Assembly (NCBI GenBank): GCA_021807595.1
Contig: JAKBCS010000019.1
Span: 4,792-50,175 of the forward strand
DNA from: Planctomycetota bacterium
Lineage (GTDB): Bacteria > Planctomycetota > Planctomycetia > Gemmatales > Gemmataceae
Length of the DNA stretch: 45,384 nt
Reading direction: 5' to 3'
The translations under genes were made by a program, and so were the position numbers. The notes under the pieces were generated by a model. It was given only the letters and a program-made list of their open reading frames with translations, had not been told where the DNA came from and made no database searches. Position 1 is the first letter of the stretch; each line of letters begins with the position of its first letter. This document shows positions 32,826-41,256 of this stretch, in pieces.

Positions 32826-33308
32826 ATGCGTATCCATCGGAGTAATGCGAAGGTTTTGGGAGGGTTGGGCGGCTTTCTGGTGACGTGGCTGTGGTTGGCG
32901 GGACCGTTGCCCGGGGCGGGAGCTGCCGATCCGCTCTTCGACAAACAGGTGCAGCCGATCTTAAACTCCAGTTGTGTCCGCTGCCACTCCGGACGCAAAA
33001 ACAGGGGAGGACTCGATCTCAGCACGCGAGAAAAACTATTACTCGGCGGCGATTCCGGTCCTTCCGTGGTTCCCGGCAAACCCGCCGAGAGCATCCTGAT
33101 CGACGTATTGGCTCCCAGAGGAAAGCCTCACATGCCGCCCAAAAAGCAGATGCCTCCCGCCGCCATCGCCATCCTGACGCGATGGGTTGGCACGTTGAGG
33201 GCGTCCGATGTCCCCGTGGGAGCAAACCAAAACGCTGCTCCGAATAAGGGACGCGCGAAGAAAAAGAGAGGCAGGCGCGAACGAGGGCGAGGACGCGAGG
33301 ACGATTAA
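32826..33308 (+). CDS. Planctomycete-type cytochrome c domain protein
   Basis: A 160-residue secreted c-type cytochrome. After the N-terminal signal/anchor segment (VLGGLGGFLVTWLWLAGPLPGAGA) comes DPLFDKQVQPILNSSCVRCHSG, with the haem-attachment CVRCH (C50, C53, H54), and the distal segment PHMPPKKQMPPAAIAILTRWV typical of the PSCyt1-type domain, where M103 or M109 could be the sixth ligand. The domain normally heads large DUF1549/DUF1553 proteins; here it stands alone and is followed by a basic Lys/Arg tail (GRAKKKRGRRERGRG). GAGGAGGG lies upstream of the ATG. Likely role: periplasmic electron transfer. Confidence 0.88.
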   Translation: MRIHRSNAKVLGGLGGFLVTWLWLAGPLPGAGAADPLFDKQVQPILNSSCVRCHSGRKNRGGLDLSTREKLLLGGDSGPSVVPGKPAESILIDVLAPRGKPHMPPKKQMPPAAIAILTRWVGTLRASDVPVGANQNAAPNKGRAKKKRGRRERGRGREDD

Positions 33309-33361
33309 CGGCGACATTGTACCCCGAAGGCCCAGCTTTCTAGCCCGATCCATGGCGCGTC

Positions 33362-34087
33362 TTAATTCTTCGGCGAGGTCAACTGGGCGGCGCGAGCGCG
33401 GGCGGCGGCGGCGATCAGGTCGGCGCACACGTCCTCGCCCAAAAGGCTCGAATTGAGAATCAGATCGTAGGAGTAGATATCGTTGGGATCGCGGTGGAAA
33501 TTGGCGGCAACGAACTCGATACGGCGTTCGTCGCGCGTGCGAACGCGCTCGGTCGCCTCGTCGACGGTCAGACGCAGCCATTGCCCCATGTAGGCGATGC
33601 GCTCGTGAAGGGGAGCGATAATACGGACGTTCAAGGTCGCTTCGCGCGGCAGAATATAGCCCGCTCCGCGACCGATCAACACGACCTGCCCCTGCGCCCC
33701 CAAGGCCAAGACCACGCGAGCCAGGTTCACGATGTTGGGATGCTCGCTCAGCGCGCGGTCGTGGAGAAGTTGGCGCAGACGTAGTTCGGGCCAATCGGCA
33801 GGCGCTTCCGGTGGTTCGTCGAGAACGCCTTGGCCGACGATCGCTTCTTGAGCCATGAATTCGAGTAATTCTTGATCGTAGACTTGCCAACCGAGTTTGC
33901 GACCGACGCGGCGAGCGATGGAGCCGCCGCGCGCACCGGCCTCACGGCTGAAGGCAACGGTCAACGTCGAGGGGCCGGAACGGGGCGCGGGCGGGGCACC
34001 ACGATCGCCCTGGAACCCGTGGCGCGGCGACTCGCGCGGGGCTTCGCCGATGGCAGGCGGGCTGACGGGGCGAGGAAGCGGAGGCAT
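33362..34087 (-). CDS. Cytidylate kinase-like family protein
   Basis: A 241-residue protein. After a proline-rich N-terminus of about 45 residues, the core begins LTVAFSREAGARGGSIARRVG, the altered P-loop of the cytidylate kinase-like family (PF13189), and continues with WQVYDQELLEFMAQEA, VLIGRGAGYILP and NVRIIAPLHERI. GAGGG eight bases before the ATG at 34087 fixes the start. The family resembles nucleoside-monophosphate kinases, but its substrate is not established. It is the last gene in a minus-strand run with two ABC transporter pairs, 37 bp after the previous stop. Confidence 0.88.
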   Translation of the reverse strand: MPPLPRPVSPPAIGEAPRESPRHGFQGDRGAPPAPRSGPSTLTVAFSREAGARGGSIARRVGRKLGWQVYDQELLEFMAQEAIVGQGVLDEPPEAPADWPELRLRQLLHDRALSEHPNIVNLARVVLALGAQGQVVLIGRGAGYILPREATLNVRIIAPLHERIAYMGQWLRLTVDEATERVRTRDERRIEFVAANFHRDPNDIYSYDLILNSSLLGEDVCADLIAAAARARAAQLTSPKN

Positions 34088-34124
34088 GACACAATCCCTC
34101 GAAAGTTCCGAAAGCAAACGAAGG

Positions 34125-35144
34125 TCAAACGACTTCGTGATATTGGGCGCGCGAAAAAACCACCGTGCCGATCCCTAAAAGAATCACCGTTAACCCCAGC
34201 AAGACGACGAGGGCGGTTGCGCCGTCCACCGGCAGGAAGATCTCCGGGCGCTCCGGTTGCACGCCGAAATCGCCCGCCGCGTCGAACATCATGCAACGCG
34301 CATAGAAACCGATGCTGATGCGCTTCAGATAACCGGGCATGTTGCCGAAAATCACTTCGAGAAAAAAAGCATACACGATGGCGGCCACGGCGGGCCGGCG
34401 GAAAGTCGCACCCATGAAATAGAACAGCGACGAAAACGCCAATGTCGCCGCCAGCACGCTCGGCCAATACAAGCGCAAGGCCAGCACTCCCGATCGGCCG
34501 CCCACCAGACACAACAACACGAAGCCGCCCAGCGTCAGCCCGATCGTCCACGGCAACAGCGCCGCGAACTTCGCCAAATAAATTGCCGGTCGAGGCAACG
34601 GCCGGCTCAACAGCCAGATTAGACTATTGCTCTCGCGCTCGCCACCCAAGGCTTCGGTGGCAAAACTGAGATTGAACAGGGGTACGAGAAAGCTCAAAAA
34701 CAGCAGGAAAACGATCCAGTGCGAGAAAATCGGGAAGCCGGAGTAAAGGATAATGCCGCGCACGCTCGCCGCCAGCGCCGCCTGCACCCCTTGCCCCTCT
34801 GCCGAAGCGTCCGGCAAACTCGCCAGCAGTTGCACTTCGTCGGCCCACTGCATATACGTCGGTCCCTGGCGATACGGCCAACGCCAATAGCGCATGCTCC
34901 ATGCGCCGCGCGCCGTGAAAATCGCCACCAACGACACCGAGAACAGCAGCAACCCTACCGCGATCCACACCATCTGCTGCGAGCGCGCTTGTCTCCGCCA
35001 ACTCAGCCAGACGAGGTAGAACCACGCCCTCAACCCAGAGGTGGAGACCGGGAGAAGGGGAGACACGGCGACGAGGGAACGGTTCGCGGCCTTCAGCGAA
35101 ACCGCCTCCCGTTCCCCCTCGTTCTCATTGTAGTCCGGCACCAT
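34125..35144 (-). CDS. ABC-2 family transporter permease
   Basis: A 339-residue inner-membrane permease with six main hydrophobic segments: MVWIAVGLLLFSVSLVAIF (about 60-78), a large loop, IVFLLFLSFLVPLFNLSF, then the motif GGERESNSLIWLLSRPLPR characteristic of ABC-2 permeases, and three or four further segments. GGGGAG six bases before the ATG at 35144 supports the start. It follows the ATPase gene at 35165 by 20 bp, which is its likely partner. The substrate is unknown; with the second pair just upstream it may form a heteromeric exporter. Confidence 0.87.
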   Translation of the reverse strand: MVPDYNENEGEREAVSLKAANRSLVAVSPLLPVSTSGLRAWFYLVWLSWRRQARSQQMVWIAVGLLLFSVSLVAIFTARGAWSMRYWRWPYRQGPTYMQWADEVQLLASLPDASAEGQGVQAALAASVRGIILYSGFPIFSHWIVFLLFLSFLVPLFNLSFATEALGGERESNSLIWLLSRPLPRPAIYLAKFAALLPWTIGLTLGGFVLLCLVGGRSGVLALRLYWPSVLAATLAFSSLFYFMGATFRRPAVAAIVYAFFLEVIFGNMPGYLKRISIGFYARCMMFDAAGDFGVQPERPEIFLPVDGATALVVLLGLTVILLGIGTVVFSRAQYHEVV

Positions 35145-35164
35145 GAACTTCTCCCCTTCCGATT

Positions 35165-36268
35165 TCAAGCCGAACGGCCGCGCAGGAGATAGCCGAGGAC
35201 TGCGGACGTGGAGTCGTCGAGCGTTTCCAGCCGAGCGATTTCGTACCATTCTTCGAGAACCAAGCGCGTCAATTCTTGGAAGAATCGCTGGGGATTGCGG
35301 GCGCGGACCAGGACCGGATCGACGGCGTCTTCGGAGCGGGCGTCCAATAATTCGACGCCGACCACATCGTTTAGTTTGAGCAGCCCCGCCGCCAGGCGAC
35401 GCCGTTCGTCGTTAGCGGAGTCATTGTCGCCGGGCGAATTTCTTTTGACATCAATGCGGATCAGCAGCGGGTGATTGTCGAGTCGGTCGCGGATTTGGGC
35501 CACCGTGCCGACGGCGGCAATGCGACCGTGGGCCATGATGGCGAGATGATCGGTCAGCTTTTCCAACTCCTCCAGTTCGTGGCTGGAGATTAAGAGACAT
35601 TTGCCCATCGAGGCCAAATCGCGGAACAGGCGCACGAATTCGTCGCGCCCTACGGGATCGATACCGCTGAGCGGTTCGTCGAGAACCAGTAGTTCCGGAT
35701 CGTGGAGGAGGGCCTGCGCCAGTTTGATGCGCTGCCTCATGCCCTTGGAGTAGCCGCGCACGCGGCGCTCGGCACGCCCGGCCATCCCGACGCGCTCCAG
35801 GGCGAAGGCGGCGCGGTCGATTGCCACCCGGCGTGGATAGCCGCACAGACGCGCCATCGCCTCGACGAACTGCCGCCCCGACATTTCTTCGTAAAAGGAG
35901 TCCAATTCCGGACAATAACCGACGTGCCGCCGGGCCGCCGTACTCCAGGCGTCGTGGCCGCGAATTTCGATGCTGCCCAGATCGGGACGCAGTTGTCCGG
36001 TGATGAGCCGCATGAGAGTGCTTTTGCCCGCGCCGTTGGAGCCGACCAAGCCGGTGATGCCCGAACGCAATTCGAGCGTCACCTGGTTGACGCCGATGAC
36101 CGGGCCATACCACTTCGAGACGCGCTGGCACAAGAGTAGCGGCGTCGGAACCGCGACCGTAAGGGAGCGGTTGTCTTCCCCGCTCTCCTTCGGGTCGCGG
36201 CCAACCGAAAGAGCCGTCAGCGGACGATCTCCACGCCCCGAATTCGGTGAATCAAGTAGGTCAGGCAT
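35165..36268 (-). CDS. ABC transporter ATP-binding protein
   Basis: A 367-residue ATPase. The ABC domain begins near residue 45 (LLLCQRVSKWYG), with Walker A GSNGAGKST, signature YSKGMRQRIKLAQAL, Walker B LLVLDEPLSGIDPVGR and the switch SSHELEE. The C-terminal 100 residues form the accessory region common in ABC-2 exporter ATPases. The first 40 residues are an unusual hydrophilic extension, and the gene start overlaps the preceding permease gene by 52 bp; no later ATG or GTG is available before the domain, so the overlap is probably genuine. GGAGGAG lies upstream at a rather long spacing. Confidence 0.9.
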   Translation of the reverse strand: MPDLLDSPNSGRGDRPLTALSVGRDPKESGEDNRSLTVAVPTPLLLCQRVSKWYGPVIGVNQVTLELRSGITGLVGSNGAGKSTLMRLITGQLRPDLGSIEIRGHDAWSTAARRHVGYCPELDSFYEEMSGRQFVEAMARLCGYPRRVAIDRAAFALERVGMAGRAERRVRGYSKGMRQRIKLAQALLHDPELLVLDEPLSGIDPVGRDEFVRLFRDLASMGKCLLISSHELEELEKLTDHLAIMAHGRIAAVGTVAQIRDRLDNHPLLIRIDVKRNSPGDNDSANDERRRLAAGLLKLNDVVGVELLDARSEDAVDPVLVRARNPQRFFQELTRLVLEEWYEIARLETLDDSTSAVLGYLLRGRSA

Positions 36269-37173
36269 AGCAGACTCACTCCTCCCAGTGCCAGGGCCGC
36301 TTCATACCACGGCGGTTGATTGCCGGGCCGAATCGTTTCCAAATCCAATCCCAGACAAGCGGCACCGATGAGCGACGTACTGTTCCACAAGTCGATCAAG
36401 CGCCAACGCGGGCTGAAACGCAGACCATCGACCATCGCGGCCGACAGCAGCCGACAGAAGAAAAACAACGTCGTCCACATCATAATGAGCGGCACCGTCC
36501 GCCGCAGCCAAGTCGCCGTCGCCAACAGCAGCACCGTCAACGTCACCGTCAGCACCAAGCCGTATCCCAGAATGCCGAGCAACAAATCGAACCGCTCGAA
36601 GAGATATTCCCACGATTCGAGAACGCCCCATTGTGCGAACAGAACGACGGCGGGCAGGGTAGTCATCAGATTGATGAAAACGGCCACGGCCAGCCCCTTG
36701 CCGAGCAGATAGTGCCAGCGGGACAAGGGCTTCGACAGATAATAGGGCAGGCTGCCGAAGCGCAGATCGTTGCCGATGAGGATGGAGCCGGCCAGGGCGA
36801 GAACGATCATCACAATGTAACCCTGATAGGCGAAGAAGCCGCGATACGACTCGGCGCTGCCGTCCAGCTTCAAAAACCCGCGGAACAGGGCGATCAAATG
36901 GCGGGGATTCATGCGCCCCCATCCGCCCAGCTGTACGTCCGACTCACCCGCCTGCGTCTCCGCCCACGACAACAGGTATTGTCCGAAGAAGAAGAGCAGG
37001 AAGATGAGCAATCCGAGGATGTATATGATCCAGAACATCCATTTTTGGAAGATGCTCATCAGCGCCACGCGCGCAATGGGCCAGACACTGGCGGCAGGTG
37101 TCCGAAACTCACCTCGCCAGGGTCGATAGTGCAACAATTCGGGAGTCGCCGCCCGATTCAGACTTTCGCCCAT
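36217..37173 (-). CDS. ABC-2 family transporter permease
   Basis: A 318-residue inner-membrane permease. Segments include MFWIIYILGLLIFLLFFFG (about 46-64), YIVMIVLALAGSILIGNDL, the ABC-2-type text LRFGSLPYYLSKPLSRWHYLLGK and a cluster of C-terminal helices. It belongs with the ATPase encoded 27 bp upstream (37201-38148) and overlaps the next ATPase gene by 52 bp. Two ATPase/permease pairs in series suggest either two transporters made together or one heteromeric complex. The substrate is not visible. Confidence 0.88.
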   Translation of the reverse strand: MGESLNRAATPELLHYRPWRGEFRTPAASVWPIARVALMSIFQKWMFWIIYILGLLIFLLFFFGQYLLSWAETQAGESDVQLGGWGRMNPRHLIALFRGFLKLDGSAESYRGFFAYQGYIVMIVLALAGSILIGNDLRFGSLPYYLSKPLSRWHYLLGKGLAVAVFINLMTTLPAVVLFAQWGVLESWEYLFERFDLLLGILGYGLVLTVTLTVLLLATATWLRRTVPLIMMWTTLFFFCRLLSAAMVDGLRFSPRWRLIDLWNSTSLIGAACLGLDLETIRPGNQPPWYEAALALGGVSLLCLTYLIHRIRGVEIVR

Positions 37174-37200
37174 GTCGCCCTTTATTCTTCGCGCGCGGGA

Positions 37201-38148
37201 TTAGGTTTCGTCCTTCAACACGCGATGGAACAATTCTTCGAGATCCTCGTCGTCGGGTTGCAAACCGCGCAGCAGGACGCGGTGATTGTCGGCCAGCGTG
37301 AAGAACGCGCGCGTCACCCATTGCGACGGCACGGCTACCCGCAACTCGCCCCGTCCATTGTCGTGGAGAATTTGCACGCCTTCAAGACGTAACTCCTCCC
37401 GAAAGGCTGTGGCGTCGCCCTGAATTTGCAGGCGGTAACGATCCTGACGACGACGGCACAACTCGGCGACGCCCCCTTGCAACAACAAGCGCCCCTTGTG
37501 CAAAATCAACACCGAATCGCAGACGCGCTCGACATCGCCGAGTAGATGCGTGGACAACAAAATCGACTTGTTATGATCGCGGCCCAATGTGAGCAGCAAG
37601 CGCAACATGGCCTCGCGTCCGGCGGGATCGAGACCGCTGGTGGGTTCGTCGAGCAACAGCAGCGGCGGATCGTGGACGAGCGCCTGGGCGAGCTTGAGCC
37701 GCTGTTTCATGCCGGTCGAATACTCTTCCAGACGGCGATAGCGGGCGTCTTCCAGCTCCAAATACGTCAGCACTTCGTGGGCGCGTCGTTGGGCTTCGCG
37801 GCGCGTCATGCCGTACAGTTCACCGGCCAAGGCGACATAATCCGCGCCGCGCAGACCGGGGACAAGGGCGTCGGCCTCCGGCATGTAGCCGATGGCGCGG
37901 CGCAGAGCCGTTCCTTCGACGCCGATAACGTGGCCCAAAACGTGTCCCGTACCGGAGGAGGGCGGCAGCAGGCCGAGCAAGATCTTAAGCAGACTGGATT
38001 TGCCCGCGCCGTTGGGGCCGAGCAGACCGACCCGACCGGGTGCCATCTGAAAGGTGATGTCGCACAGCGCTTGAAAGTCGCCGTACCATCGAGATAGGTT
38101 GCGCAGGTCGATCGTCGTTCGCCGATCGTTTGCTGCAATCTGCCCCAT
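37201..38148 (-). CDS. ABC transporter ATP-binding protein
   Basis: A 315-residue ATPase: Walker A GPNGAGKSS, signature YSTGMKQRLKLAQAL, Walker B LLLLDEPTSGLDPAGR and switch STHLLGD, plus the C-terminal accessory region with GLQPDDEDLEELFHRVL, typical of ABC-2 exporter ATPases. GGGAGA six bases before the ATG at 38148 sets the start. It is the first gene of the five-gene minus-strand run (ATPase, permease, ATPase, permease, cytidylate kinase-like). A TATAAT lies 126 bp upstream. Confidence 0.93.
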   Translation of the reverse strand: MGQIAANDRRTTIDLRNLSRWYGDFQALCDITFQMAPGRVGLLGPNGAGKSSLLKILLGLLPPSSGTGHVLGHVIGVEGTALRRAIGYMPEADALVPGLRGADYVALAGELYGMTRREAQRRAHEVLTYLELEDARYRRLEEYSTGMKQRLKLAQALVHDPPLLLLDEPTSGLDPAGREAMLRLLLTLGRDHNKSILLSTHLLGDVERVCDSVLILHKGRLLLQGGVAELCRRRQDRYRLQIQGDATAFREELRLEGVQILHDNGRGELRVAVPSQWVTRAFFTLADNHRVLLRGLQPDDEDLEELFHRVLKDET

Positions 38149-38273
38149 GTTTTCTCCCTGGGCTGGGCACCAGAACACTGTTTTCATTGTAGCAAAGCGG
38201 GCAAGTCTTCGCGCGGGCAACCGGCTGCGTCTCTTGGGAGACACGGCTCGCACCTGAATATAAAAGATTCTTT

Positions 38274-38279
38274 ATTATA
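38274..38279 (-). promoter_or_regulatory. Possible -10 box for the ABC operon
   Basis: TATAAT on the minus strand, in an AT-rich pocket 126 bp upstream of the first ABC gene. The best upstream hexamer (TTTGAG) is only 15 bp away, so the -35 is weak. Confidence 0.3.
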
Positions 38280-38307
38280 CCCACTCTACCCTTTCTCAAA
38301 TTCCGCG

Positions 38308-38336
38308 TTGACACTTAGAAGGGGAGACGGTATTGA
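38308..38336 (+). promoter_or_regulatory. Possible promoter of the thioredoxin-like gene
   Basis: A perfect TTGACA (38308-38313), 17-bp spacer, then TATTGA (38331-38336), 46 bp before the ATG at 38382. The -35 is consensus; the -10 is poor. Confidence 0.4.
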
Positions 38337-38381
38337 CTATCCCTCGTCAAACGTCTCGCTCGGTTCACGGAGGAGAAGAGT

Positions 38382-38939
38382 ATGTTTTATGGGCGAAGTC
38401 TGTGGGCGGCTTTCCTCGTCGCTCTACTGTCGGCGGGGATGGTCGTGGCCGGTTCGGTAACGTCGGGACCGCAGGTTGGCGACAAGGTTCCCGGTCCCTT
38501 CAAGCCGATGAACGTCACCGGGGAGGACGCGGGAAAGGCGTCTTGCCAGTATTGCAAGAACGGATCGCGCCCCGTCGCCGTCGTTTTCGCCAAGGAAGTG
38601 ACGCCCGCCTTGGCGCAGTTGGTCGCTAAGATCGACGCTGCCAACGTCGCCAGCAAGGATGGCATGGGCAGCTACGTCGTCGTATGCAACGAGGCTCCCG
38701 GCGTGGATCGGCAGTTGCTCGCTGTCGCCCAGCAGAATCGGGTTCAACAAACGGTTCTGACCACCTATAAGGCCGGTGGGCCGGAGAAATATCGCCTCTC
38801 TCCCGAAGCGGATGTGACGGTGTTGCTTTACAACCACTTCACGGTGAAGGCCAATCGCGCCTTCAAGAAATCCGAACTGACCGAGGAGGCGATGAACGCT
38901 GTCGTGGCCGATCTCGGCAAAATGCTTGCGGACAACTAA
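38382..38939 (+). CDS. Secreted thioredoxin-like protein
   Basis: A 185-residue secreted protein. Signal peptide MFYGRSLWAAFLVALLSAG, probable cleavage after VVAG. The mature N-terminal part (VGDKVPGPFKPMNVTGE) is like the start of thioredoxin-fold proteins of the peroxiredoxin/ResA kind, and a CxxC pair follows (C55 and C58 in SCQYCKNG). The later segments PVAVVFAKEV and EADVTVLLYNHFTVKANRAF match the alternating strands of that fold. A periplasmic redox role is plausible, but the CxxC position is not the classical WCxxC. GGAGGAGAAG lies upstream of the ATG. Confidence 0.75.
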   Translation: MFYGRSLWAAFLVALLSAGMVVAGSVTSGPQVGDKVPGPFKPMNVTGEDAGKASCQYCKNGSRPVAVVFAKEVTPALAQLVAKIDAANVASKDGMGSYVVVCNEAPGVDRQLLAVAQQNRVQQTVLTTYKAGGPEKYRLSPEADVTVLLYNHFTVKANRAFKKSELTEEAMNAVVADLGKMLADN

Positions 38940-38951
38940 ACTCCGCAAATT

Positions 38952-39003
38952 CGTTTGCGACTCTCTCGTTCGCTCCCTCGGAGGGGTGAGGGAGTCGCAA
39001 ACG
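38952..39003. repeat. Intergenic hairpin with 12-bp perfect arms
   Basis: CGTTTGCGACTC (38952-38963) and GAGTCGCAAACG (38992-39003) are perfectly complementary, with an inner G/C-rich loop that can fold further (CTCCCTCGGAGGGG). It lies 12 bp after the thioredoxin-like stop and 44 bp before the next start; it may terminate the first transcript or be a dispersed palindrome. Confidence 0.6.
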
Positions 39004-39047
39004 ATCGGCGTCTTCGGACAAGGTCGTCCGTCCAACGAGTAAAAAGC

Positions 39048-40562
39048 ATGGCACGAGGCATTCTGCTTACCGGCGCGACGGGTTTTTTGGGTCGCTACCT
39101 TCTGCGCGATCTGCTGGTCCACGGGCGATCCGTCGGGCTCTTGATTCGGGGCAACGCCGAACAATCTGCCTTCGAGCGACTCGACGAACTGCACGATTTC
39201 GCCTGCGAATCATCGAGCCGGACCTTGCCGCGTCCGGTGCTGTTGGAAGGCGATTTGCGGACGCCGAATCTCGGACTCGACGCTGCGGAGCGTTCTTGGC
39301 TGGCACGCGAGGTCGACGCCGTGGTTCACTCGGCGGCCTACGTCGCTTACCAGCCGACTTCAGACGGCGAACCGTGGGAAACCAACGTCAACGGAACCTA
39401 TCGCCTGTTGGAATTGTGCCGATCGTTGGGCATCACGGAATTGCATCATCTTTCGACCGCTTTTGTGTGCGGAGATCGGCGTGGCACCGTCCACGAAAAC
39501 GAACTCGACCTCGGCGACGGAACCGGTAACGCCTACGAACAGAGCAAGTTTGCCGCCGAGCAGCTGATCCACGATTGTTCCGGAATGAGGACGACGATCT
39601 ATCGTCCGTCGATTGTCGTCGGCGACAGCGCGACCGGCTACACCAGCACTTACCACCATTTTTATCGCTTTCTCGAACTGGCCGTGCGTCTGTCGGGCCA
39701 AGGCGGCAAGAACCGAACGCGACGCCAGAATCTCTCGATTCGTCTCCCCTTAACCGGCGAGGAAGTGCAAAACATCGTGCCGGTGGATTGGGTTTCGCAA
39801 GCGTTGCTCGCAATACTGAGCCAACCGCGCCGGCACGGAAGCACCTATCACTTGGTCGCCTCTCGGTCGTTGCGCTTGCGTGAGATTTGCGCCATCCTGG
39901 GCGATTTGTTGGGCTTCGAGGGAGTATCGTGTGTCGGCTCGGAGGGATTGCCCGATGCGACGGCGTTGGAGAGCCTGGTTCTCGATCAATTTAAGGAATA
40001 TTGGTCGTATCTCCGCGCCAACGTGATATTCGATCGTCGCAATCTCCTCAGCGCGTTGCCCGATCTGCCGCCGCCCGCCTTCGATGCCGCCTATGTGTCG
40101 CGCCTTTTGGCCTTCGCCCAACGAGACGGGTGGGGCCGCGATCGCACCCGCCCGACACAGAGAGACGAGGCCGCTGGCTTGGGGCACTATCTGGAGCACA
40201 TCCTCCCGATGCGAATGCGGAACTCTCCCCTGGCCGAGGCGCTGCCGGACGGTTTGATCTTCGTTCTCGACGTGCGCGGTCCCGGAGGCGGTCAGTGGTC
40301 TTATCGTTGTGCCGATGGCTCGCTGCGCGTCTGGCGCGGCCGCGCCGCCGATGCCTCCGTCGCCTATCGAATGGAAGTACCGGCGCTTGCCGATGTCCTC
40401 CAACGACGGCAGACGGCGCAGCAAGCCTTTTTCGACGGACGCATCGACATCGAAGGCGATGCGGAAAAGGCCATGAAGTTGGCCTTGCTCATCGAACAGT
40501 TCCTGGCTCAAGACAACCAGGTCTCGCCTCAAGATACGGAGATGATTCATGCCGCCGGCTGA
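39048..40562 (+). CDS. Thioester-reductase-like SDR fused to an SCP2 domain
   Basis: A 504-residue protein. The first 350 residues are an extended short-chain reductase: the NAD(P) motif GATGFLGRYLLRDLL (residues 8-22), GDLRTPNLGL, HSAAYVAYQPTSD and the YxxxK active-site motif in NAYEQSKFAAEQL. This is the Male-sterility/thioester-reductase type, which reduces acyl thioesters or modifies sterol-like substrates. The last 110 residues, from DGLIFVLDVRGPGGG to GDAEKAMKLALLIEQFL, look like an SCP2 sterol/lipid-binding domain, suggesting a hydrophobic substrate. The start ATG at 39048 has a weak ribosome site. The following hydrolase gene overlaps its end by 14 bp. Confidence 0.82.
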   Translation: MARGILLTGATGFLGRYLLRDLLVHGRSVGLLIRGNAEQSAFERLDELHDFACESSSRTLPRPVLLEGDLRTPNLGLDAAERSWLAREVDAVVHSAAYVAYQPTSDGEPWETNVNGTYRLLELCRSLGITELHHLSTAFVCGDRRGTVHENELDLGDGTGNAYEQSKFAAEQLIHDCSGMRTTIYRPSIVVGDSATGYTSTYHHFYRFLELAVRLSGQGGKNRTRRQNLSIRLPLTGEEVQNIVPVDWVSQALLAILSQPRRHGSTYHLVASRSLRLREICAILGDLLGFEGVSCVGSEGLPDATALESLVLDQFKEYWSYLRANVIFDRRNLLSALPDLPPPAFDAAYVSRLLAFAQRDGWGRDRTRPTQRDEAAGLGHYLEHILPMRMRNSPLAEALPDGLIFVLDVRGPGGGQWSYRCADGSLRVWRGRAADASVAYRMEVPALADVLQRRQTAQQAFFDGRIDIEGDAEKAMKLALLIEQFLAQDNQVSPQDTEMIHAAG

Positions 40563-41256
40563 GATGAGCTGCCCGGTTGTCGAAGGAGTACGCTTTTCCA
40601 CGGCGAATCATGTGTTGGAAGGCGAACTGGCGTATCCGGAAGATCGGACCATTCCTCTCGGCGCGGTCGTGGTGGCCGGTTCCCATCCGCTCTTGGGCGG
40701 GAATATGCACAACAATGTCGTGCGCGGTCTGGGCGATGGCTTGGCGGAGCGCGGCTGGGCGACGCTGCGGTTCAACTATCGCGGCGTTGGTCGAAGCGAG
40801 GGTCCGCGCGTCGATGTGGCGCACCACTTGGCCGAGTTTTGGCGCACCTCGCACGTCGCCGGCGAGATGGATCTGTGGCAAGACGTGCAAGGGGCCGTCG
40901 CGTTCATGCGTTCGGTAGTCGATCCGTCGTTGCCGCTCGTCCTGATCGGCTACAGCTTCGGCTGTGCGCTGCTGCCCGCCGTGGGCCGGGCTGCAAGTCC
41001 CGCCGCGCTGATAACCGTCGCTCCGCCTTTAGGCAAACACAATTATAGCGACTTTATGGATTCTCAATGTCCTATTTTGGCGATCGTATCCGAGGACGAT
41101 TTTACCCTGGAACAGCCCCGGTTGAAAATCTGGTTCGATGCGTTACCGGAGCCGAAGCGACTGGCGCAAAAGGCGTCGGACAATCACTTCTTTCGAGGGC
41201 ACGAACCTTGGATCGTCGAGACGGCGTCCGCCTTTCTTGAGGAACATCTGCCATGA
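40549..41256 (+). CDS. Alpha/beta hydrolase
   Basis: A 235-residue cytoplasmic hydrolase of minimal alpha/beta type. The nucleophile elbow is GYSFG (S136), the probable acid is D183 or D184 (VSEDDF) and the histidine H213 (SDNHFF). VVVAGSHPLLGGNMHNNVVR near the N-terminus is the oxyanion strand region. The shape resembles short-chain serine esterases that lack a lid domain. It is encoded between the SDR-SCP2 gene (14-bp overlap) and the adenylate-forming gene (ATGA overlap), so it probably cleaves an ester or thioester intermediate of that pathway; this is inferred from context. Confidence 0.88.
   Translation: MPPAEMSCPVVEGVRFSTANHVLEGELAYPEDRTIPLGAVVVAGSHPLLGGNMHNNVVRGLGDGLAERGWATLRFNYRGVGRSEGPRVDVAHHLAEFWRTSHVAGEMDLWQDVQGAVAFMRSVVDPSLPLVLIGYSFGCALLPAVGRAASPAALITVAPPLGKHNYSDFMDSQCPILAIVSEDDFTLEQPRLKIWFDALPEPKRLAQKASDNHFFRGHEPWIVETASAFLEEHLP

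Noticed and set aside
36316-37392. Long open frame (358 codons) on the plus strand
   Set aside because: It is antisense to an ABC permease and part of an ATPase gene; Gln/Arg/His-rich composition is typical of a shadow frame.
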